A DNA stretch of 64,000 bases, from NCBI GenBank assembly GCA_947179155.2, contig OX359275.1, positions 37,940,808-38,004,807 of the forward strand, in the 5' to 3' direction. This document shows positions 24,501 to 35,963 of the stretch, piece by piece. Position 1 is the stretch's first letter; each line of letters opens with the position of its first letter. The position numbers and the translations under genes were made by a program. Below the pieces are notes generated by a model, which was not told where the DNA came from, searched no databases, and worked only from the letters and a program-made list of their open reading frames with translations. This stretch comes from Hedera helix (Eukaryota; Streptophyta; Magnoliopsida; Apiales; Araliaceae).

Positions 24501-27500
24501 ATGTGATAATTCGTGTAGACAAATTATTTCCACACGAGACAAATAAAAAGGGTTATTCACCAACAGGCGATAATCCGCACCGTAAGGTTATTCCCATCAA
24601 TTTGAATACGAATAGTTATTCACCAAACAGGCGTAATCCGCACCGTAAGGTTATTCCCACAATTTAATAGAATTTGATCACGAAGAGTTATTCACCAACA
24701 GGCGGTAAACCGCGCCGTAAGGTTATTCCCACAATTTAATACATGGAAATAAATGGCACAAGAAAGAAACGATATTATTTTCGAGAATCAAAGAATGATA
24801 ATCCCTTCAAGTAAGAAAGAAAATAATATCCATTTATGATGATGAAAAGAGTGATACCCCTTACCGTAGTAAGTTAGAATATGAAAGAAGATAATATTCC
24901 TTACCACAGTAAATTTAAGAGTGTGAAAAGAATAATATTCCTTACCATAGTAAGTTAGAATATGAAAGAAGATAATATTCCTTACTGTAGTAAGTTCAAG
25001 AGTGTAAAAAAAATGACATTTCTTACCACAGTAAATTTAAGAGTTTGAAATGAATGGTATTCCTTACCTTAACACGTGACTGGATATTGATTTAAATGAG
25101 GTTGATCAACCTATATATATTTTTAATAAAATTAGTAATTACCACATATAAATTTCAAAGTGTATGATAACTCGTATAATATGAACTATCAAAATTATAT
25201 ATATTTAACATAATTTTTGTAGTATAATATAACTACTTTAAAATAGTTTTTAAAATAATATTCCAAAATAAATCTTCCAAAGAAAGCTTTTAAAAATGAA
25301 ACTTCTCAAAGAAGAGTCTTCTAAAGGAAGATTTGTGGATACCGTGAAATATAAGAATTTATGAAATTACTACTCTTTAATAAAAGACTTACTTGAAAAT
25401 TTTCTGCACTCCTTTTGGCTTTCAAACTCTCAAAATAACCTCACTATTCTCAGAGAAAACTCATAAAATTCTTATAGAAAAATTTTATGTTTTAGGTGTG
25501 ATTTTTCTATTCAGCTGAACAAGCTATTTATAGGAGAAAAATGGTACTATGCGCGGTTGTTGGCAGCACGCCAATGTTGAAATCGGCAGAAGAGGCTGCG
25601 CAGCCTCTGCGCAGACGAATTCAACGAATTCAAATTTGGCACAGTAACTTGCACAGTAACTTGCATAGTAACTTCTGAATATAATAATATTTTTCTAATA
25701 AAACAAATAACTTTATATATTATATTGTCTAATAAAACAAACAACTTTATGAATATATTATAATAATCAAATTACCAAATAATACTACCATAGTAATAAT
25801 TCATAATAATGCAACAACTACTATGCCAATTATTAGGTTCAATAATTTTTAACTACAGTGCATCAACAATTATTGATTCAATGATATGAAATACAGTGTA
25901 ATGATAATTATTAAATCAATAATGCAAAATACTGTGTAACAACAATTATTGAATTGATAACATAAAATATTATGCAGCGATAATTATTGATGAAATGATG
26001 TGCAATAGTTACGGTGTCAATTATCAGATCAATAATATAAGACACTGCGCAATACCGTGTGCTACTGTAGAGTACCGTGTGCTACAGAAAATACCATAAA
26101 CTACCGTATGCTACTATTCTTTTATCACCGGTATTTTAACAGTTAACACCGTTGACTATTTTTATTTAAAAAAATTACTTCTGTCGTTTTCTATATCCGA
26201 CAAATATTCCGTTGTGGGTTCCACCAATAATTAGTTATTTCGGCGCCGTCGTACGACACGAATATTATATTGCGCCGTCGTACGGGCAAAACGAATATTC
26301 CCCGACAAAACGAATATTGTCCGACAAAATAAAATTTGCACATAACATCCTTAACTTTCAATTTTGTCAATTTAACCATTTACTGTTTCAGGAAAAATAT
26401 ATATGAAGAAAAATTAAATTTTGTATTTCATAAATTCGGGGTCTTACAACCTCCCCTCCTTATGAAATTTCGTCCCCGAAATTGACGTACCTGGCATTTC
26501 GAAGAGGTAAGGATACTTAGATTTCATCTCGGATTCTAGCTCCCAGGTCATTTCCTCAATATCTTGGTTCCTCCATAAAACCTTAACTTGAGGTATAACC
26601 TTTGAGCGTAGAATCTGCTCCTTCTTATCTAGGATCTTAACAGGTACCTCCTCGTACGTTAAATCTTCTGCTATAACGTCTGGTTCTAACTCAATGACGT
26701 GGTTTGGGTCCTTCACATATTTACGTAACATAGATATGTGAAAAACGTTATGGATGCGAGACATACTTGGTGGTAAGGCTAGTCTGTAGGCTACAGTTCC
26801 TACTCGATCGAGAATTTCAAATGGGCCAACAAATCGAGGGTTGAGTTTTCCTCTCTTTCCGAATCTCGTAACCCCTTTCCATGGAGAAACACGTAAGAAT
26901 ACATGATCTCCGACGTTGAATCTCTCATCTCTCCGATGAAGATCGGCATAACTCTTTTGTCGTTCTTGTGCTGTCTGTATTCGTTGTCGGATCATTTGGA
27001 TCTTTTCGGTCGTCAAGCGTACCAACTCGGGTCCCAACAGTTTTGCTTCTCCTACCTCATTCTAACATACTGGAGAGCGACACTTGCGTCCATATAAAGC
27101 CTCGAATGGAGCCATACCTATACTTGCTTGGTAACTGTTGTTGTAGGAAAATTCCACCAATGGCAAGTACTTATCCCAACTTCCTTTGAAATCTAGTACG
27201 CAAAGTCTCAAAAGATCTTCGAGGGTCTGGATCGTCCTTTCCGATTGTCCGTCCGTTTGAGGATGGTATGCAGAACTAAAACTTAGTTCAGTGCCCATAG
27301 CTTTTTGTAGACTGATCCAAAAGCGTGAAGTGAATCTAGGATCTCGATCAGAAACTATGGAAACTGGCATGCCATGCAATCTCACGATCTCATTTATGTA
27401 CATACCGGCAAGACGTTCAAGTAAAAAGTTTTCTCGTATAGGCAAGAAATGAGCGGATTTGGTCAATCTATCTACGATGACCCAAATTGCATCTAAGCCT

Positions 27501-30500
27501 TGAGAAACTTTGGGAAGACCCGTCACGAAATCCATATTGATGTGTTCCCACTTCCATTCGGGAACCTCAAGTGGTTGTAAAGGACCCTTAGGTACTTGAT
27601 GCTCTGCTTTGACACGTTGACAAGTTAAGCACCTTGAGATAAACTCTGCAATCTCCCTTTTCATATTGTTCCACCAAAATGTATGTCGAAGATCTCGATA
27701 CATCTTGGTACCTCCTGGGTGGATTGCAAACGGCGTGTTGTGTGCCTCCATCATGATTTTATGCTTTAATTCAGGATCGTTAGGAACACAGAGTCGAGAG
27801 TTGACTCGAAGTATTCCTTTCTCGTCGATTCTTGCTTCGGGAATGGTACCTTCTTGTACTTTTTTTATCATGTTTATCAGTTCCGAATCGGTAGCTTGAG
27901 CAGCTTTAATTTTATCGATTAAAGCTGGTTCTACTCGCACGTGAGCAATCTTCGAGTGGGTCCTTGGTGTCTTTAGCTTTATCTCCATCTTTTGCAAGTC
28001 GTACAAAATACACTTTTGTGTTGTCAGCAGTGCACTTGTACTCGCATAAGATTTTCTGCTCAAAGCGTCAGCTACAACGTTCGCCTTTCCAGGGTGATAC
28101 TGGATTGTGTGATCATAATCCTTCAACAGCTCAAGCCAACGTCGTTGTCGCATGTTGAGTTCCTTCTGGGTGAAGAAATACTTGAGACTTTTATGATCCG
28201 TATAGATATCCACTTTCTCTCCGTACAAGTAGTGTCTCCAGATCTTCAACGCGAAAACGACTGCTGCCAACTCTAGATCATGAGTAGGGTAATTTTTCTC
28301 ATAATCTTTGAGTTGTCGAGAGGCATAAGCTATAACCTTTCCATGTTGCATAAGGACACAACCTAGACCTTTGCCTGAAGCATCGCTATATATGATGAAT
28401 TCTCCTGATCCTGATGGAATGGTCAGAACAGGAGCTGAAATAAGTCTCCTCTTGAGTTCTTGAAAACTCTTCTCGCATTCCTCGCTCGAATGATACCGAT
28501 ATCTAATAATCAAACTTTCATCTCTTGGCGTTCTATGGGAGCCATTTGGTATTGAGCTTTGGAAAAGGGTTTAGTATCGGGTTCAAGATCGATACAGAAT
28601 TCAATTTCTCGGTTTGGGGATAAGCCAGGAAGTTCCTCAGGAAAAACGTCAGGAACTCATTAACAATAGGAATATCATTCAAGTTTGACGTGTTTTTGTT
28701 CAAATCAATGACATGGGCTAAAAAGGCTTGACATCCGTTTTTCAATAAACGAATGACTTTATAGCTAGAAATAATAGTTATAGATTTCAATGGTTTAGTT
28801 GCTTGAATTTGCATGACAGGTTGATTAGGAATATGAAAACTAATAATCTTATGAAAACAATCAATTTTAGCATGATGGGTAGTCAACCAATCAATTCCTA
28901 AAATCACATCAAATTCATGCATCTCCAAAGAAATAAGGTCAACAGGTAATGTGAGGTTGTTGATTTAAACTAGGCAAGATTTATAGAGAGTAAATGTAAT
29001 AGGTATTTCTCCCAATAAGATTTCAACTGATAAGACAAGATTTAAGTTTTCAATAGGCAAATTTAAACGTTGAGTACATATAGGTGAGATAAAAGAGTGG
29101 ATAGAGCCAATATCTAACATGGCATAGACTTCTCGAGAATTGATGAATAGCTTACCGGTCATCACCTCATTCGATTTCTTGATCATCAAGGCTGTCATCA
29201 TCAAATCGAGTCCCATATACTTCATCCGGATCTTCACGTATTTCAACCATGGGGATACCACGAAATAGTTCTCTAACGAACTGTTTCTCAGATTCTTCAA
29301 CTTCATCAGTAGTAGCGTACCAATGATTTCCATTAAAATAGTATTTTCGATAGACTACAGTTTCCACGATAGTGACTAACTTAACCTGAATTCCTCTAAA
29401 TTGTAACGCCCAAAAGTATAGATACATCATTTTTAAATAATCTTGAAAATCATAGCTCGAACACCATAAATCCCAAAGACTTATATGGAACGTCCATATA
29501 TTCTGATCCTTTGTTATCGAGCATAACCAGGTGATGATATGTTTCCAACTGTCGAGCAAATTAAAGGCAACAATTTCCGCAAGTTCCGGATATCCTTTAA
29601 AGAACGAATTTGGAAGAACGACGGTAGAACTTTCACCTTCTTCTTCTTTAGATCGGATACAAACAATTTTTGCTTTAGGCAAATTATTCAACTCTGAGTT
29701 TGTAGAAGAATTGTTTGTGGCCCACTTCGGGTACTCCGTGGTTAACCTCCTGATTTCCAGATGCCATACTTAACTGTGGTCACGAAATAGATGTTAGTTC
29801 AAATAAACTGACTCATCACTTCATGTCCCTATATTCAAATCAACTCATTAGATAATAAAATCTAATTTAGGTAGGACACACTAGTGACTGATTCTATTCG
29901 TCTCTCCCCTCCTAGTTCTAACCCCAGATCTCCATTAAAGACCATATCCCTAAGCTCTGATGCCAACTGTGACGCCCCCAAATCTGAGCCCACACAGCCC
30001 AAACTTGAGTCGTCAAAAGACTACAACAAAATTATTACAATGAAATACAACGTACAACAATACAGTGGATAATACAACACAACTAAGTCTTCATTATTAT
30101 TGTCACACTATTTTATAACACGTGAAGACTATGATAGCTATCCCCGCACTCTCACTCCATTCCCCGGCTAGACCCCGTTACGTTCTCATCTCCTGTTGAA
30201 AAACAATGGAACGAAAAGAAAGGGTGAGCTCAAATAGCCCAGTAAGAAATATCATGACTAAGATAATGACGAATAATTTATCATTAGCCTTCAACAGTTG
30301 AGTTCTTGATAGAATACAATAGACTACAAGGTTTATATCAAAAACTGCAGTTAAATTCTTAAACAACGTTCATATCAATAATAGCAGCGGAATGAGCAAT
30401 CTATTAGAAGAATAATGCAGACCATAATGTCCACTCGCTTCTCTTTTTAGTAAAAACATCATCAACTTTTATCATCTGAAATACCATTAGTCATGATAAT

Positions 30501-33500
30501 AAAAATTCACAGTTCCTGGTCATAATCATGCAAATCAACAGTTCATCTTTGCACTACGGGCCAAAGATATTCAATAAAGCACCAACGGTCATGATTATAC
30601 CAGATTCAGCCTTTGGTCATAATCATACCAACCAACAGTTCATCTTTGCACTACGGGCCAAAGAGAACATTCACCACGTGCCATAAAAGACACCGAACAG
30701 ATGTATCGCCTTTAACCTAGTATATCGCCTTTAACCTATCATCTGTTCAACAATTATATCATATCTGTGCCCCCGGCCACAGATATTCACAACAACTTGA
30801 TTCTTGATGATTAATACAAATAACAGTGATACAAATGATGAACAGAAGAACAGGATAAACAATAAGTATCGGAAGTTTACTTTGTGCAGATTCAAATAAT
30901 GTCCAAATTGTCAACATGATGTGGAGTGAAATTTAAAAATGATATTCAAGATCCACAGTTCAGAATAACGATTATAGTTCAACAGAAAGGTTCAGAAAAT
31001 AGGAAGGTTCAGTTGAAATAATGAAGTTCAACTATTATGGAACATATAATATTTTCAGGAATTATAAAAGCAATAGTTCCATAATAAGTTTCGATTTAGG
31101 TGTATGGAAGAAAATAATATCCCTTACCGTAGCAGGTTTGATTAACAGAAGGTGAAGAAAATTAATATCCCTTACCATAGTAAGTTTGAATAATGGAAGA
31201 TGAAAAAGATGGTATCCCTTATGAGTATAAAGGAAAATGATATCACTTACGAATATGGAATAAAAGTGTCATGTGATAATTCGTGTAGACAAATTATTTC
31301 CACACGAGACAAATAAAAAGGGTTATTCACCAACAGGCGATAATCCGCACCGTAAGGTTATTCCCATCAATTTGAATACGAATAGTTATTCACCAAACAG
31401 GCGTAATCCGCACCGTAAGGTTATTCCCACAATTTAATAGAATTTGATCACGAAGAGTTATTCACCAAACAGGCGATAATCCGCACCGTAAGGTTATTCT
31501 CAAAGATTAATAAGGAATGAATACAAAAGGTTATTCACCAACAGGCGGTAAACCGCGCCGTAAGGTTATTCCCACAATTTAATACATGGAAATAAATGGC
31601 ACAAGAAAGAAACGATATTATTTTCGAGAATCAAAGAATGATAATCCCTTCAAGTAAGAAAGAAAATAATATCCATTTATGATGATGAAAAGAGTGATAC
31701 CCCTTACCGTAGTAAGTTAGAATATGAAAGAAGATAATATTCCTTACCACAGTAAATTTAAGAGTTTGAAATGAATGGTATTCCTTACCTTAACACGTGA
31801 CTGGATATTGATTTAAATGAGGTTGATCAACCTATATATATTTTTAATAAAATTAGTAATTACCACATATAAATTTCAAAGTGTATGATAACTCGTATAA
31901 TATGAACTATCAAAATTATATATATTTAACATAATTTTTGTAGTATAATATAACTACTTTAAAATAGTTTTTAAAATAATATTCCAAAATAAATCTTCCA
32001 AAGAAAGCTTTTAAAAATGAAACTTCTCAAAGAAGAGTCTTCTAAAGGAAGATTTGTGGATACCGTGAAATATAAGAATTTATGAAATTACTACTCTTTA
32101 ATAAAAGACTTACTTGAAAATTTTCTGCACTCCTTTTGGCTTTCAAACTCTCAAAATAACCTCACTATTCTCAGAGAAAACTCATAAAATTCTTATAGAA
32201 AAATTTTATGTTTTAGGTGTGATTTTTCTATTCAGCTGAACAAGCTATTTATAGGAGAAAAATGGTACTATGCGCGGTTGTTGGCAGCACGCCAATGTTG
32301 AAATCGGCAGAAGAGGCTGCGCAGCCTCTGCGCAGACGAATTCAACGAATTCAAATTTGGCACAGTAACTTGCACAGTAACTTGCATAGTAACTTCTGAA
32401 TATAATAATATTTTTCTAATAAAACAAATAACTTTATATATTATATTGTCTAATAAAACAAACAACTTTATGAATATATTATAATAATCAAATTACCAAA
32501 TAATACTACCATAGTAATAATTCATAATAATGCAACAACTACTATGCCAATTATTAGGTTCAATAATTTTTAACTACAGTGCATCAACAATTATTGATTC
32601 AATGATATGAAATACAGTGTAATGATAATTATTAAATCAATAATGCAAAATACTGTGTAACAACAATTATTGAATTGATAACATAAAATATTATGCAGCG
32701 ATAATTATTGATGAAATGATGTGCAATAGTTACGGTGTCAATTATCAGATCAATAATATAAGACACTGCGCAATACCGTGTGCTACTGTAGAGTACCGTG
32801 TGCTACAGAAAATACCATAAACTACCGTATGCTACTATTCTTTTATCACCGGTATTTTAACAGTTAACACCGTTGACTATTTTTATTTAAAAAAATTACT
32901 TCTGTCGTTTTCTATATCCGACAAATATTCCGTTGTGGGTTCCACCAATAATTAGTTATTTCGGCGCCGTCGTACGACACGAATATTATATTGCGCCGTC
33001 GTACGGGCAAAACGAATATTCCCCGACAAAACGAATATTGTCCGACAAAATAAAATTTGCACATAACATCCTTAACTTTCAATTTTGTCAATTTAACCAT
33101 TTACTGTTTCAGGAAAAATATATATGAAGAAAAATTAAATTTTGTATTTCATAAATTCGGGGTCTTACATATACTCTAATAGAATTATGATTTTAGAATA
33201 ATTTTCTAACCCTCCCTCTCAAGTTAGAAATCTTATATCATGACTTTCAACTTGTTACATAACTATAGCACGAAATTATTTTATCTTCAATACTCCCCCT
33301 TAAACTAAACATAAAATGAAGATACGTTATCTCCAACAGTCCCCCTCAAATTGAGGCCCTCTTCAATTTGTACGTTTTTTTTTTATTTAATTTTTTTTAC
33401 CTCCAAAGTTAGATTTCTCACCCTTAATACATAATTTCACATATCCATTTTTCGAGGATATCATGTGCCGACAATAACAAAAAATACTCGATCTCCTATA

Positions 33501-35379
33501 ACAAATGTGAAAGACTCTATTCTTCAAAAATAAGCATGAAGGACTTCTTTCCTTTTATAACAATAGAGGACTCTCTAGTCTCCAAAAAAATTGAAGAAGA
33601 CACGCCTTCTTAAAATCTCAGCCTCATGTAATTCTTACTTTCCAATCAACCATTTACATATTTTAACCCAAGAAATTAACTGCTCTGGATATATCATCCA
33701 TTGTTAAGGGAAAAAAATAACATTTGCAACAAGGAACTTGCATCTTTGAAAAGAAATCTCAAATATAGGTAAAGGAGTTCTAGAGCACAAACTTTAGAAA
33801 CGCATGACAAACTTTAACCACCTAATTTTTTTTCTTTAAGATGAAGTTAAACAATAAAAATAAATAATGACCGCTGCCGTCTATAGAAGCAAGACATTTT
33901 GATTTGATTGTCAAGATCAAAGTAGCCCCTGAGGTTAGCGATAAAATAAATGTATTGAATATTATAAAGAGTACTAAAGCCTAAATAAGCTATTAGTTGA
34001 GTAGTGACCAAGTGTGTAAAGACACCAAGTATGTGTGAGTACCAAAATAATATATTCTAAAAGAATCACGATTCTAAAATAATTTTCTAACAAACTTAAA
34101 TAATTTCTGATGATGGATTTTGTTGTAGCAAAGGGGAAGGTCCAAGGAAGAAGAATTCATCAAGAAACTACAAGAAAGGATGATGGAGGAGGAAAAGCAA
34201 CGGATACCAATTGCTCAAGGTCTTCCGTGGACAACAGATGAGCCAGAGGTGAGCCTCAAATAATCATATTCATATATTCATATATTTTGATAAAATTTGA
34301 AATAAAGTAAAGTTAGTTTTTACAATTATATCTTGAATTTGCGGGTTTTATGATTGTGTTGGATCGTTCTGAAAAAACTCTTTTTTACTTGATATGTGTC
34401 GATTTGGATATTAACTAAAAACCAAAAAACTGAGAATTTCATGTTCATCATCAAAATAAATTCATAGTTTTCAAGAGGAACAAAACTTACATTTATGAAA
34501 ACCTGCAGTGATGACCTTATCTAATAAAGTGCAACAACAAGAACTAGATGCTAGCTTTTCTAATAAGCTTTCAATTGTTGTGACATGACCCATCAGTGTC
34601 TAGCAAAGCCTCCGGTCAAAGAAAGTACAAGGCCGGTTGATCTGGTACTGCATAGCGATGTGAGGGCTGTGGAGCGTGCTGAGTTTGACCATCAGGTAAA
34701 ACTCCTTTTCCTTTTCGATTTGATAATTAAAGCCATGATGTGATCGCAGGCCTTCTATACCTGTTTGTGCCATCATTTTATTATTAGCTCGATGTCCCGT
34801 GCCAGACACGGGATTTGTAATTATAATTCTATTTATTGGCAATTATGTTATTATAGCAATAGAGTAATAGATGAAAAATATACCAAGTACAGATTGCACC
34901 TTAAATTGTAAAAATTTTGAATTTTGTACTATAATATTTAAAACGTATCTAAGTAAATCTTAATTTTTTTTTTTTTCAGACATGCATCCTTCAAAGTTTT
35001 CCGCTAAACAAAATGCACGCCAAAAATTTTTTTGCTAAACAAAATGTACCCTCAATTTTGAGTGTACATTTTGTTACAACATTTTAGATACACTTAGATA
35101 CGTTTTAAATATTATGGTGCTAAATACAAAATTATTACAATTTTGAGGTGCACTCTATACTTCAGTCTAAAAAATATTAAACAATAGTACTCCCTCAATT
35201 TCAAAATATATGATTAATTTAATATATTTTTAAAATTAAAATTGATATAATTCATTTGAGTTTCGAAAATAATAAATCTCATAATTAATAGTATTTTGAT
35301 AGTTTATACCATACTAACAAAAAATCAACATTTTCGTATCAATTTTTAATATAGATTTTATTATTTTGAAATGGATGAA

Positions 35380-35465
<86 letters not shown>

Positions 35466-35888
35466 AGTGTATATATGTGTGTTTGTGTGTATATATATAT
35501 ATGTATAATAAGTAACAAAAAAAAAATACACTCTCAATCTTGGGTTTAAACTGTATTTTTTTAAATGAAAAAATATTTTAGGGACCCGCAATTAAATATG
35601 TTTTAAACATTATGGTACAAAACTCAAAAATTTTACAACTTTAGGGTGCAATTTATACTTTAGTCTAAAAAATATTAAACAATATAGTACTCCCTCCATT
35701 TCAAAATATATGATTTATTTAAAATATTTTTAAAATTAAAATTGACATAATTCATTTGAGTTTCGAAAACAATAAATCTCATAATTAATAGTATTTTGAT
35801 AATTTATAATATTCATAATAACAATAAATCAACATTTTCGTATCCATTTTTAATATAGATTTTAATATTTTGAAATGAATGAATAATA

Positions 35889-35963
<75 letters not shown>

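Larger units (their letters stand above)
23198..33169 (-). mobile_element. Element 1: Ty3/gypsy LTR retrotransposon, antisense in the TPX2-like gene intron
   Basis: A 9,972-bp element in minus orientation. LTRs are 29968-33169 (5') and 23198-26448 (3'), beginning TGTAAGACCCCG and ending GGGGGCGTCACA. Target-site duplication TATAC is perfect (23193-23197 and 33170-33174). The primer-binding site next to the 5' LTR reads TGGCATCAGAGC, complementary to initiator tRNA-Met with one mismatch. The internal region holds protease, RNase H, integrase and chromodomain-like remnants, but has no recognisable gag and lacks the reverse-transcriptase core. LTRs are nearly identical apart from gain or loss of tandem units, so insertion was recent. 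It is inserted into an older repeat (see 33175-34100). Confidence 0.93.

Noticed and set aside
31320..31575. CRISPR-like appearance of evenly spaced repeats in the LTRs
   Set aside because: Plant nuclear DNA, imperfect repeats and similar spacers, shared by all LTR copies: tandem modules, not CRISPR.
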